Source of the DNA: Prorocentrum cordatum
Lineage: Eukaryota > Sar > Dinophyceae > Prorocentrales > Prorocentraceae
Length of the DNA: 64,000 nt
Direction: 5' to 3'
NCBI GenBank assembly: GCA_963575745.1
Contig: CAUYUJ010004991.1
Location: 345,006-409,005 of the forward strand
The notes under the pieces were generated by a model. The model ran no database searches. It saw only the letters and a list, made by a program, of their open reading frames with translations, and was not told the DNA's origin. The position numbers and the translations under genes were made by a program. Within the stretch, counting starts at the first letter, position 1; each line of letters starts with the position of its first letter. Shown here piece by piece: positions 45,366 through 55,193 of the stretch.

Positions 45366-45599
45366 GACACTTGGCAGCATCAGCACCCGTTCCGCTGTCA
45401 TGTCTGACTCAACGAGAAATCGAAGCTTGAGAAGTATAACGAAGCAATGCGTGACCTCTCGAATCTCACCAACCCTCTGGGCGTGGGTGGTCTAGGGAAC
45501 TTTCTCTTCCAACCTTCTTCTTCCCCTTCGGGGAGGGGCTTACCCTCCCCCTTACTCCCTCCCTTGGACTTGGACGGGGGATTCTGCGAGGGATTGGAG
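45366..45599. other. eS6 upstream flank
   Basis: No TATA-like element or other promoter motif that I can support. A CTTCCCCTTCGGGGAGGGG small palindrome lies near 45520. Confidence 0.3.
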
Positions 45600-46260
45600 C
45601 GTCCAAGATGGCACAGGACGGCTCCAAGAGCACCTCGGAGAGCCCACGATGGCCTTCAAGATGGCTCAAGATAGCGCGGGATCGCTCAAGATGGCTTCCA
45701 AGATTTTCCAAGACCCAAGACGGCTCTAAGTGGCCAAAGAGCTCCCCAAGGAGGCCCCGAAGAGGCCAACATCCTTCCAAACCTACGGCAAAACAATGTT
45801 TTTGCTCTCTCGCCTTTTCGTTTCCGCTGGCCATCCAAGGTCTCAAGATGGCTTCAAGACGGCCCAAGAGTGCCCCAAGAGGGGCCCAAGAGAGCCCCAG
45901 GACGCCCCCAAGAGCGCCCAAGAGTGCCCCTAAGAGTGCCCCCTCTAGAAGGGCGAGGCTGCTTGGAGCTCCCCTCTTTCCGTACCGATGTTTTCCAAGA
46001 TGGCTCCACGAGCGCCCCTAAAGCCCCCAAGAGCGCCCCAAGAGGGCCCCAAGAGGCGCCCAGACGGCTCCAAGAGGCGCCCAAAGGGCCTCCAAGAGAA
46101 TCCCAAGAGACCCCCAAGACGCCTCAAGAGGATCCCCGAGGCACCGAGGACGCTCAGAGACGGCCCTGGGCCCGCCAAGATGCACCCCCCCCAGACGCCC
46201 CAAGAGACCTCCAAGAAGCTTCCAAGCGACATCCGAGGAGACTCCGAGAGGCATTCAAGA
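45600..46260. repeat. CAAGAYGGC-type degenerate minisatellite
   Basis: Dense runs of TCCAAGATGGC, CTCAAGATGGC, CCCAAGAGNGCCCC and CCAAGAGGCGCCC. Same vocabulary as 1400-1810 and 2985-3400. It keeps several frames open without coding meaning. Confidence 0.75.
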
Positions 46261-46356
46261 AGCTTCTGGCTCTTCTGGTCGCCCTTTTCCTGCTCCTCCT
46301 CGGGCTCCTCCTCATCATCCGAAAATTCATCACCCTTATCCGTCCTCCACCACCCA

Positions 46357-46437
46357 TCCATCCATCCATCCATCCATCCATCCATCCATCCATCCATCCA
46401 TCCATCCATCCATCCATCCATCCATCCATCCATCCAT
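46357..46437. repeat. (CATC)n tetranucleotide repeat
   Basis: About twenty tandem CATC units, then CATG. One frame reads Ile-His-Pro-Ser repeats, the other strand Met-Asp-Gly-Trp repeats. Confidence 0.97.
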
Positions 46438-46513
46438 GTACCTTCCCTCCCTCCCTCCCTCCCTCCCTCCCTCGTTCTCCTCCTCCTCCTCCTCCTCCTC
46501 CTCCTCCTCCCTC
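46438..46513 (+). repeat. (CCCT)n and (CTC)n tract
   Basis: A long polypyrimidine stretch immediately before the spliced-leader copy. With the AG at 46519-46520 it could act as a trans-splice acceptor region. Confidence 0.9.
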
Positions 46514-46520
46514 GAACGAG

Positions 46521-46542
46521 TCCGTAGCCATTTTGGCTCAAG
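46521..46542 (+). other. Exact dinoflagellate spliced leader copy (relict SL)
   Basis: All 22 bases match the published dinoflagellate SL consensus (TCCGTAGCC...TTTTGGCTCAAG, with T at the degenerate first base). The base after the final G is T, then CTGG, so there is no GGT donor as in SL RNA genes. A polypyrimidine tract and AG directly precede it. The best reading is a leader carried back into DNA by reverse transcription of a trans-spliced mRNA. Confidence 0.9.
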
Positions 46543-46721
46543 TCTGGAGCAAAGCGGCTCAGTGATTTGAGAGTGGCAAGGGGAAGGTGCGCCCCCCCTG
46601 CGATCCCTGAGCCTCGCGGTCAATATATCATTTGTGAGCTCCCGGCGGAGCATTCGTTAAACAACTTCCCTGTGCCAGCTGGCACGACGACGATTTCTGG
46701 AGTGAGCCTCTGGAGGAGCCC

Positions 46722-47000
46722 ATGGGAAAGCAAGATGCCAGAGGTTTCATCTCTTGTGCGTGCTGCAGGTGTCGGTGGAACTGGAAGCCGCGCACGTCCT
46801 GCTTCCAGTGCCATGCCGCGCTCGCCCCTGTCGAGATGCCGTGGCGTGACGGGCAGGGCGTCTGGGCAGGGCCCTGGCCGGCACGTGCCGCCGAGCGTGC
46901 CCATGGGCTCGGCGCACTGGCTGCCTGCCTGCCCACCTGGCCAATGGCAGTGGCCGCAGCCGCCCTCCCTCGAGGCCCCGAAGGGCTCCACGCCGCCCCC
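46722..47000 (+). pseudogene. RanBP2-like zinc-finger N-terminal fragment
   Basis: From ATG 46722 the frame gives CACCRCRWNWKPRTSCFQC at about residues 12-30. This has paired cysteines, a W-N-W core and a C-x2-C end, as in RanBP2-type zinc ribbons, which bind RNA or protein. I recall similar WxCxCxxWNW starts in dinoflagellate retroelement proteins. The frame loses identity after about residue 100. Confidence 0.5.
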
Positions 47001-47056
47001 GAGGGGGGCAGCAGCGGCGCCTGGCGGGCTGGCAGCCGTGGCGCTCTCCCTCGCCC

Positions 47057-47600
47057 TTGGCTCTTGATGGTGGCCACGTCTTTTGTGACGGCTCGGGGTT
47101 TGATCTTGAGTTTCCGCCCATTCGGGTAGCGGGCTGGGGAGTGGCCATGCATGATGCTGACCGCACCTTTTTGGTGGGATGGCACGGCTCTGTCCCCCCG
47201 AGTTCCTGCCAGCTCAAGTGGCCAGGGACGGAAAGGATTTTGCAGTCCTCATGGCGGCCAGACATCTCACATGCACATTCACCCTGCATGCCGATTGTGC
47301 GGGCAACTTGTCGTGCTGCCTTTGCCCAAATGTTGGCAGCAGGCCCAGCAATACCCGTGGCCACCTCTGGTCTCAGGCCCACAGGGCTGGAGGCCTGGAC
47401 GGTATGGCGGCGAAGAAGGTGCCCGTCGATGCACCGTGTACGACTTGCATGAGGGCAAGCTGACCGCGTTTGAACGGGACGGTAACCACAAGGCCGATGC
47501 CCTTGCGAAACAGGGAGCAGCATTGGTCCGCCACGCTGAGGCCGCTCGCCTCCTCCTTCGAAGCTTTCGGGCCCTCGCTCGCTCTGCCTTGAGATTCATG
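47057..47600 (+). pseudogene. RNase H domain remnant, copy 2
   Basis: Frame one: LDGGHVFCDGSG (Asp codon 47087-47089), RVAGWGVAMHDADRTFLVGW. Frame two, from about 47179: PAQVARDGKDFAVLMAARH and TLHADCAGN (Asp codon 47293-47295), NTRGHLWSQA. Frame three, from about 47440: LHEGKLTAFERDGNHKADAL, AKQGAALV. The pieces align end to end with copy 1 at 41176-41700. In the second block Glu of AEL is replaced (MAAR), so a catalytic acid is lost here. Confidence 0.8.
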
Positions 47601-47620
47601 GCCCGTGCCGAAGCGCCCTA

Positions 47621-47870
47621 CGGCGGCCAGGAAGTCCATGGCAACCTTGGGGCCCAAGCGCTGACCGGGCCAGAGGCCCCTCCCCAACCTCGGTGTCCCT
47701 GGGTGCAACCTTGGGGCCTGGCCTTGGTGTTCCTGGAGGCCCAACCTTGGTGCCCATGGGTGCAAACTTGGAGCCTCTCCCCATCCATGGTAACCTTGGG
47801 GCCCAAGCGCTGACCAAGGTGTCCCCGGAGGCCACGTCCGGGCCAGAGGCCCCTCCCGACGGAGCCCTCC
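47621..47870. repeat. CAACCTTGGGGCC-type minisatellite
   Basis: Units such as CAACCTTGGGGCCCAAGCGC (twice), CAACCTTGG and CCAGAGGCCCCTCCC recur over 230 bp. Confidence 0.75.
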
Positions 47871-48147
47871 TTTTTTTCATGCTAGTGTGTACTGATGCGC
47901 CGCCTAGGCGCGGCTTCTTTCCGTCCTGTCCTGTCCGGCGAAACGCCCGTCGCTCTGCTTCAAGCCTCTTCTGGGATTCGGGCCCTGGGGATTCGTCGCC
48001 CGACGGAGCCCTCCTTCTCTGGGACTCGGGTCCTGCCCGGGGCCGAGGAGAGACTCCTCCTCTCGTCGGAGGTCACGCGCGGGAGCTGGGCCGCCCGACC
48101 CCGTGTCCCCGGGCGCCCGAGGCACCCCAGGCTCTGCGGCGGCCGCT

Positions 48148-48489
48148 GTCTCTGAGAGCCTCCCGTGCAGGCCTCGGGGACCCCGCAGGCCAGCCTCCTC
48201 TTTTTTTGGCACAGCTTGCGGTGAGGATGCCACGGTTGCGAAAACCCCCACTCCCCATCGCTCGGACGTCCCATCCCTGTGTTTTTTTCGGCTTCGTGCG
48301 TGGTCTTTTCGCCCAAATGATCAAGGATGCTCCTCGATGGTCCTCGCCGAAGGAAAAATGCACACGTCCGAGCGATGCCAAGCACTGTCTCTGAGAGCTT
48401 CCTGTGCAGGGCTCGGGGACCCCGCAGGCCAGCCTCCTTTTTTTGGCACCACAGCTTGCGGCGAGCATGCCACGGTTGCGAAAAAAAAC
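48148..48489. repeat. Direct duplication of about 98 bp flanking an M4 element
   Basis: Unit one (48148-48245) and unit two (48392-48489) share CTCTGAGAGC, GGGGACCCCGCAGGCCAGCC, a T-run and GCCACGGTTGCGAAAA. M4 copy a lies between them. Confidence 0.85.
48256..48377. mobile_element. MITE-like element M4, copy a
   Basis: Begins CATCGCTCGGACGTCCCATC and ends GCACACGTCCGAGCGATG, inverted. The interior (TGATCAAGGATGCTCCTCGA, TGGTCCTCGCCGA) is nearly identical to 61618-61737. Confidence 0.9.
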
Positions 48490-48599
48490 CCAGGGGCCTC
48501 AGGGGCCAATTGTCTGGGGCCGGGGCAGTCCCTGCAGGGTGCGGGGCAGAAGAGCTCCGCCGCTGTCGCTGGTCTGGTGCATCCGAAGCGCGCCCATAA

Positions 48600-49350
48600 G
48601 CTTAGCCCGCACAGATCTCCTGGGGCCTTCGCTCGTCGGTTGCTGCAGTGGGCGGACAAAATATCGCAAGTGATATGATCGTTCCGTGAAACAGCGTGTC
48701 AACTTTGATCATATTCCATCGATCTCCGAGGAGCTCCCCCTTCCCCCGTATTTCAATGTTGACTTGCATTATTTTGTCCCCCTGGACTTGGGGTGTTCGC
48801 TCGATGCCAACATTGAAATGCAGGGGGCAAGGGCGTTTCGTCGAGGTGGCGTCGCAATGTAGGCGCAGCCGTGCGCGGCCAGGAACAGCTTGCAGCATTT
48901 CGTCGTCCCACCGTCGGTCTTCGGCGGAGTGGGGGGCAACTGGAGCAGGGCCGAGCGCGGGCGGCGGCGAGAGGGAGAGCGGCTCCTCGGTTTGCGAGCC
49001 CGCCTCGCTCTGCCTCTGCGACGTGTGCCAATGTTATGGCTTGAATGAAGAGCGGGTTCGACAGCTTGGCCTTAAGGCCATGCGGCGCGACCCTGGCCCG
49101 CTCGACGAGGATGAACTGGCCTGAGTTTTCCACCCGAGGCAAGCACCTGCCGCGGGCCCCTGGCTGGGCTGTCGCCCCCACAGCCAGGGTGATAACACAT
49201 TCCAAGCCGATGGTGCTTGCCCAAGGCTTTTTCGAGGCCATGGGCCTCGAACTCTTTCTCTCTCCCTCCTTCAGGAGCGTCTGGTCCTCCGTCGAAGGAT
49301 AACGACTGTCCCCCGTTTTGCTCCTACGCTTCCATGATCGTCTCAACTCG
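48600..49350. other. Possible protein-coding fragment, strand undecided
   Basis: Between 48680 and 48860 both strands read like real protein. Plus has NFDHIPSISEELPLPPYFNV, and minus has MQVNIEIRGKGELLGDRWNM. Further on, plus has LNEERVRQLGLKAMRRDPGP up to a stop at 49124, while minus is open to 49346. I recognise no family and cannot choose. Confidence 0.3.
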
Positions 49351-50194
49351 CCTGGGTGCCGGTTTTGGATGGGCTGGTGAGGATACGGGAAGCGTCAAGA
49401 ATTCGACATGAACGCCAAGTGAGACGTTTTTCCGTTTGAGTCGTTATCGCCGTCGCCGCTCCGCCTTTCACTGGGCCCTCCTCCTCAAGCGATCCAGCCA
49501 GACGGAAATCCAACAACGTTGTCATTGATTAGCAGCGAAGCCCTTCCTTTTGATCCCTTCTCTTTGACAGGGAAGGGGTCCCCAAAGGGGGGTCCCGGTG
49601 GGGGCAGCGAGGGTGTCCCGGAAAGGGATCCCGGCGGTCGTGACCTTCCCCCTGGGGGTGGTTCCCCCCCGTGGATAAGGTGGACAAGGGGGCGGTCCCC
49701 TTGTGGACAACGGGAACGCAGGACCCCTCCCTCTGCCTCCCCCTCTGTGTCGGAGGCCTGGAAATTGGCACCAACACCAAGACAGTGGGCTGCCTCCACA
49801 GGGGGAAGATGATCCTAGATTTCGGTGTTGGTGGTAATATTTCGGTCACACTGGAAGCCAGAATATTACCACCATCACCGAGATCGGGATCTTCTTCCCT
49901 CAGTGGCGGCACGCCGCCGATATTGGTGTTGGTGCCAACCTCTAGGCCTGCGACTGTGGGCAAAGGGGCCACCATCCCCCCCTCCTCCCCCCCCCCCCCG
50001 GATGCACCCTCCTCGCTCTTCTCTGCTGCTGAAGGGGGCCGCGTGTTTCCCTACATGCCTCCAGGAGGCCTCAGATCTGCTCCGAGGCGACTCCAAATGG
50101 CCACGGAGCTTTTCCCAATACGTCCCCCCAGGAGGCCCCCCAACTGAGCCCAATAGGCTCCCAAGAGAACCCCAAGAAGGGCTCCAGAGCGTCA
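49351..50194. other. No recognised gene; short inverted and direct repeats
   Basis: GTGTTGGTGCCAA-like and GGTGGTAATATT words recur in both orientations at 49740-49940. No gene is supported. Confidence 0.35.
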
Positions 50195-50225
50195 GCGTCG
50201 TCGTCGTCGTTGTCGCCGTCGTCGT

Positions 50226-50259
<34 letters not shown>

Positions 50260-50285
50260 GCCACCGCCGCCGCCGTCGTCCTTCC
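50195..50285. repeat. (GTC)n trinucleotide tract
   Basis: GTC with TCG/GCC variants. Frames encode Val or Asp runs only. Confidence 0.9.
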
Positions 50286-50599
50286 GCTTCAGGGTCGGCG
50301 GCACCGGCCGTGAGGCCGTCCCAATAACACAACACACGTGACAACTGTGGGGGTGAATTCGAAGTCTAACGGAACCCCTCACAGCAGGGCCATCGGTTGC
50401 GATTTCGGTTCGCGCGTGACGTGCGGGCAAGGCTAAGCTGCGCGAGGGCGAGGCAGATCCCAGCAAGGTCAGGGCATAATGCCAACAAATGAACAAACTG
50501 ATCCCAGTTCGGTCGGGGCATATAGCCGACAAGTGAACAAACTGCTCCCACCCCCGCGCCAAGCGGCTCTCGGGTTGGCCCGCGGCTGTCTCGCGGTGG

Positions 50600-50850
50600 T
50601 TCTGATGTTTGTCCCGAGGGTTGTTCCGATGGTTGTCTTGTAATTGTCCCGATGGTTCTCCCGTGGTTGTCCTTTGGTTGTCCTGTGGTTGTCCTTTGGT
50701 TGTCCTGAGCTTGTTCCGTGCTTGTCCCATGTTTGTCCTTGGTCGTTCTGTGATTGTCCGGCGGTTGTCCCGTGGCTTCGTGATTGTTTTGTGGCCGCAC
50801 CGCAGTTGTCCCGTAGTTGCCCTGTGGATGCCCTGTGGTTGTCGAGGAGG
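50600..50850. repeat. GGTTGTCCYGTGG-type minisatellite
   Basis: About twenty units of GTTGTCCTGTG and GTTGTCCCGATG type, 10-13 bp each. Frames read Cys/Leu/Trp or Asn/His/Arg-Thr-Thr repeats. Confidence 0.85.
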
Positions 50851-51654
50851 TGCTAGCGAGACCAACCAATAGTTAGACCAGTCGATACTACGATCGATGC
50901 AGATAATCATACCAAGGGCACCGGATCTCTACACACACACATATATATATATATATCATATGGAGGCCAAAAAGTCTTTCGATCGAAACACACATTCTTA
51001 TATCGACATGCAGATTTGACTATGCTTTGGAAGTGGAATGATGGGTATGCACATGCACATGTACATGTGTATCTCACTCTCTCTCTGAATACATGTGTGA
51101 ATGTGTGTGCGTGTGGTTGTGTGCCGGCGCTGGTTCCCACTTGCGGCGCTCCCCACCGCCGCAGTCGGCAGCCCATTCGGGCCTCTCCGCCTTCCACGTC
51201 CCCGCACGCGCCTCGTTGGCCCGCAGGTCTCGGCGCACTCGGCGCACTGGCCCATCCCTGGACTGTGCTAGATTCTTGGGTCGGGCTCTGCTTCTTTGTG
51301 GTTTCCACCAGCAGCTGCAGCTCCATGCTGCCTCCCCCCAGCTTCAGCTCAGTGCAGCCCAGTGCAACTCTGTTCCGGCGCTGGCCCCCCCCCCTCGGCG
51401 CTCCCCCCGCCGCAGCCGGCAGCTCTGAGTGGCCCGGCTTCCCCTCTTCCTGTCGCGCCGGGGCTCCTTCTCCTCCTTCCGTGCATCGCAGCCTTAATTT
51501 GCATATAGCGTGTCACCTGTTGCCATTCCGCCGGGGCAGTCGTCCTCTGCCCAGCCGCCGACGCAACAAAAAGTTTGTGTGTGTGTGTTTGTTTGTTTGT
51601 GTGTGTGTGTGTTAGCCAGCGTGGGCCCAACACAGGGACTTACTGTTCTGCGGA
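50851..51654. other. No recognised gene; TA and TG microsatellites
   Basis: A TA run lies at 50938-50958 and a GT/TTTG run at 51573-51612. A 90-bp motif with TTCCGGCGCTGG-like and CGCCGCAG words occurs twice (51128 and 51370). Confidence 0.45.
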
Positions 51655-51955
51655 CGTGAACGCTATATGGTGTAAGCAATGCGGTGTGACCTATGTGGTG
51701 TATGCCAAGTGGTATAAGCTACGTTGCGTAAGCAATGTCATGCGAGCTATGTGGTGTGAGCTACGTGAGATGAGCCACGTTGTCTGAACCATGCGGTGTA
51801 AACTCTATGGTGTACGCTATGGTCAGCTACGCAGTGTGAGCTATGCTGTGTGAGCTATGCGGTGTAAGATGTGTGGTGTAAGCTATGCTTCTCAAATTGT
51901 GTGATGTGAGCTGTGTGTTCTGAGCTAGTTTGTGTAAGCCATGTAATGTGCGAAA
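51655..51955. repeat. CTAYGTGGTGTGAG-type minisatellite
   Basis: Diverged repeats of about 20 bp (GCTATGTGGTGTGAGCTACG, GCTATGCGGTGTAAG) over 300 bp. Confidence 0.8.
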
Positions 51956-51974
51956 TGTGGTGAAACATATGAGG

Positions 51975-52530
51975 CGGACCCCCCAAGCGGCCACGAGACG
52001 GCTGCCAGCGGCGACGCGGCGAAACCTTGTTGAAACCACCCAGGGCACGAGGCGGCCACGAGGCGGCCACAAGCGGCGACGCGGCGAAACCTCGCAGGAC
52101 CCCCCCATGTGGGCGGCAACGAGGCGGCCACGAGGCGGCCACGGGTAGCAACGTGGCAAAACCTCGCTGGAACTACGCGGGGCGGCCACCAAGCGGCGAC
52201 GCGGCGAAACCTCGCCGGAGCCACCCAGCCCACGAGGCGGCCACGGGCGGCAAAACCTCGCTGGACCCACCCAGCGCGAGAGGCGGCTACGAGGAGGGCA
52301 CGGGCAGCGACGCGGCGAAACCTCGCCGGACCCACCCAGCGCACGAGGCGTCCTCGAGGCGGCCACGGGAAACCTCGACGAACCCACCCAGCGCACGAGA
52401 CGATTACAAGGAGGCCACTGGCGGCGGCGCGGCGAAACCTCGTCGGACCCACCCAGCAGGCGGCCACGAGGCGGCCAAGGGCGGCAACGTTGCGAAACCT
52501 CGCTGGACCTTTCCAATCCCCTGGCGACAT
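51975..52530. repeat. GCGACGCGGCGAAACCTCG minisatellite, about nine units
   Basis: Units of about 60-70 bp carry GCGACGCGGCGAAACCTCGC, GGACCCACCCAGCGCACGAG and GCGGCCACGAGGCGGCCACG. Several frames stay open on both strands (to 239 residues on minus) because unit lengths vary little. I regard these as phantom. Confidence 0.9.
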
Positions 52531-53599
52531 GAAGTAGAATCCGCACGTGGAATCACTATATGGGGAACCTGTCTTTGTACACGCACATATATAACCATAT
52601 ATGTGTATACTCATGTGTGTACATATATATATATATATATATATGAGTTTTTATAATATACATATAGGCATGTCTATATACTTGTATGCATATGTATATG
52701 TACAGATCGTTCGATAAATCGGATCTCAACCGACACTAATCGCAAACGGAAAGCTGCGCCCGTCCCCCCAACCTCCTCATCACCCGAAGTGTGGCCGTAT
52801 GGATGATCTATCACCAAACAAGCTACGAACGCTACTCAATTTCGAGGGGAACTTTATGAATGGTCTGACTTATGTAATGTGTGGTTTGACTTTGTAGCCA
52901 AAAACCGAGTCTGCGCAAGCAACTGCGGTTCAAACGCCAAGTCATTTTTTGGTCTTGGCAACCCCCTGCCAGTACTTAGCGTCGTGTTTCGAAACGGTCG
53001 GGAGCCCTTCCCGAGCAGTTCCCCCCTCGCGAAACAAACTGTCGTGAAGTCCCACCAGCGGTTCATGTAGCTAATTCTTCCAGTCCCCTTGTTCCTCTTC
53101 GGGAACTTGTTCACCACTGTGCCTTGTTAGTAAGCACCCCCTCCCCCACTGTTGGCTGGTCGCCAGCCAGGAGCAATTCGCCGCCCGTTACAATCCCTGT
53201 CATAACACTACAAAGTGCACGTTGCAGCATCATCTGAGTCATGAGCAGGCGTCGCGCGATCACTTTGCAAGGGTTTCTGGCAGGGGTGGTGGGGTGGGGT
53301 TGTATTTGCCCGCTGCACTCGCCCACTAGACACTGCAAACTGATTTCGGGTGCGCACACCATACACCTTGCCGACCACCCCTCCACCGCCAGATGCTTCC
53401 AAGAGGCTCCAAGACTCCGAGTGCGTGGCCACGAAGCCTCCCAGGGAGGGCCCCGATACTCCCTAACCTACACCCCAAGAAAATCGTGCATTCTCGCTGT
53501 GCCGCCTCCAAAACGTGGCAGAAACCAGCCCCCAAATGAGCCCCATGGGGCCTGGAGGCTCCCTGGGCGGCCTTCGAGGGTCTCAATCCTTCCGGCGAA
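52531..53599. other. No recognised gene; TA tract at 52622-52645
   Basis: An AT-rich patch (52560-52700) with TA repeats, then unremarkable sequence. No open frame carries a recognised motif. Confidence 0.35.
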
Positions 53600-54130
53600 C
53601 CAGCCCGCAGCATCGAGCACGGGAGCCGGCACCTCTGGAGGTGGGAGCTGGCGGCGTGGCAGCGCCGCACGTCGTCGAAGTGCAGCGCCAGCGACAGGAA
53701 GCCGCCCGCCGACCCACTGGGGCGGTCCTGGCCCGAGGGGGGTGCGGGGCGGGGAGCAGGCAGTGCCACAGGGGGATCACCGCTCCGGGGGATCGCCACC
53801 TCCTCCCCGGGAGGAGGGCCCTGCAGGATCCTTCCCAGACGAGGGCCCGAAGGAGTGCCGACACATCGTCAACACACAGCCCTCGACCCTCTGGCCCCGA
53901 GCCTCTGGCACGGCCCGAGGGGGGCAAGGGACTTCGATCCTCGATCCTCCCCCCCCCCCTCGGCCTCCAAGAGGAGGTGGCGCCCCCCTCCGGTAGCGGT
54001 GAACTCCCGGAGCACAGCCCGAGGGTGGAGGAGGGCTCGATCCTCGCGCCTCCTTCCTCCCCGATCTCCAGGAGGAGGTGGCGAAGCCTCGCAGCGGTGA
54101 CCCCCCCTCCCCTGGCACCCCCCGAGCGGT
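53600..54130. repeat. Dispersed GC-rich repeat with GAGGAGGTGGCG subrepeats
   Basis: Blocks such as CGATCCTCG, TCCAAGAGGAGGTGGCG and CTCCAGGAGGAGGTGGCG recur, and GCGGTGACCCCCC occurs twice. Related words are found at 1-220. Confidence 0.55.
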
Positions 54131-54474
54131 GACCCCCCCCCCCTTGGGCGCTGCCCTCGCCGTGCGCGGCCGGGGCACGGCTGTGGCGCAGGCGGGGGCT
54201 GCAGGAGGCCCACGAGCGACGGGCACGAGCCGGGTGGATCCGCCCCGCGGGTGGCCGCAGCGCGCCCCCCGTGGGGGGCGGGCGGCTTGGGCTGGCCTCG
54301 CCTCGCCCGTCGCGGCGTGGGAGACGTGCGCGCGGTGCTCTGCGCGCTGTGCTCTGCATCGCCCCTGCCCGCGGGGCGCAGGCGGCGCGTGGCTGCGGGC
54401 ATCCGCGTGCACACGCCCCGGGCAGGGGGTGGGCGCCTGTACCGACTCTGGGCGCAGGCTGGGCCTGGCAAGTT

Positions 54475-54475
<1 letters not shown>
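54131..54475. other. No recognised gene
   Basis: GC-rich sequence between repeats, open on several frames without motifs. Confidence 0.3.
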
Positions 54476-54555
<80 letters not shown>

Positions 54556-54575
54556 TTTTCCCCCCCCCCCCCCCC
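54476..54575 (+). repeat. (TTG)n followed by T-run and C-run
   Basis: Twenty-six TTG triplets, then seven T and about fifteen C, directly before the U2-like fragment. Confidence 0.95.
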
Positions 54576-54641
54576 TTCGGCCTTTTGGCTATGATCAACT
54601 GTAATATCTGTTCTTGTCAGTGTGACAACTGATATGTCTCC
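54576..54641 (+). ncRNA. U2 snRNA 5' fragment, probably a pseudogene
   Basis: The sequence CTTCGGCCTTTTGGCTATGA, then TCAACTGTAATATCTGTTCT and TGTCAGTGTGACAACTGATA follows U2 from stem I through the branch-point recognition region to stem-loop IIa. The usual GTAGTA branch-binding hexamer reads GTAATA. Stem IIa is preserved (TCAGT pairs with ACTGA). The 5' end lacks two bases of the CTTCTCGG start and runs into a C-run. No Sm site (ATTTTTGG-like) or 3' half follows. A diverged functional U2 is less likely. Confidence 0.7.
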
Positions 54642-54905
54642 GACTGGGCCTGGCCAGGAGGGGTCTCTCCTATCGGCGGGCAGGAGGGGGAGGACTAAGG
54701 GGCCGCCGCAGCCGTCGAGGAGTGGCACTCCTGCCTGCAGAGCGCACGCCAGACCGCTCCTCGCCCCGGCCAAGAGTGCAAGCGGAGCTGTGCCGTCGAG
54801 ACACAACTCTACCCACAGGCCACTTCTGCCACCCCGCGCCCAGAACCTGAGAGGGGAACGAGGAAGAGGACCAGCTCAGGGAGGAGCGCACTGAGCTAGA
54901 ATGAA
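54642..54905. other. Downstream of the U2 fragment, nothing recognised
   Basis: GC-rich sequence without an Sm-like site, terminator or gene. Confidence 0.3.
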
Positions 54906-55058
54906 GTCGGGCGTGTCCCCCTACAGGGGGATCTTCGAGGAAAAATGACAAATATGAAAACCATACTCCCAAATGGGCAAAACATACTCAAAAAATTGTC
55001 CCCAGACTATTTTTTGACTATCTTTGAATCTTCCCCCCTGTAGAAGGACAGGCCCGAC
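54906..55058. mobile_element. MITE-like element M1, copy D
   Basis: Ends GTCGGGCGTGTCCCCCTACA and CTGTAGAAGGACAGGCCCGA(C) are inverted. The interior (TTGTCCCCAGACTATTTTTT) matches copy A. Confidence 0.9.
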
Positions 55059-55193
55059 ACAAAGCTGGAATCGGCGAGAAACATCGCCGGCAAATCGGCG
55101 GGCGGCCTCCGAGTGGCCGAAGCCTGGCGTTCCTGGGCGGGGTCGGCGATCGGGCCCCCTGTGGGCAACGAGTGGGCGTTTGGGGGTCGCTCG

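Larger units (their letters stand above)
46521..47620 (+). mobile_element. SL-tagged retroelement remnant (zinc finger plus RNase H, no RT)
   Basis: Order on plus: spliced leader (46521-46542), about 180 bp of leader, a frame from ATG 46722 with a zinc-finger-like CACCRCRWNWKPRTSCFQCH, a Gly/Pro/Ala-rich stretch, then an RNase H domain (47057-47600) homologous to the one at 41.2 kb. No RT is present, so this is either an internally deleted LINE or a separate zinc finger-RNase H unit. Frameshifts in the RNase H part mean it is no longer coding as a whole. Confidence 0.7.

Noticed and set aside
46521-46640. SL RNA gene at the spliced leader copy
   Set aside because: The leader is not followed by a GGT-type donor and I see no SL RNA-like intron. 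The downstream frame and upstream acceptor-like tract fit a relict leader better.
51827-52656. Open frames of 200-240 residues on both strands with a repeated GWVGPARFRRVAA motif
   Set aside because: The motif is the translation of the minisatellite unit. Equal openness on both strands indicates unit length, not selection.
54476-54575. Poly(A)-tail signature of a retroposed gene on the minus strand
   Set aside because: The tract is TTG triplets followed by only seven T, with C-runs after, which is not a simple poly(A) tail.
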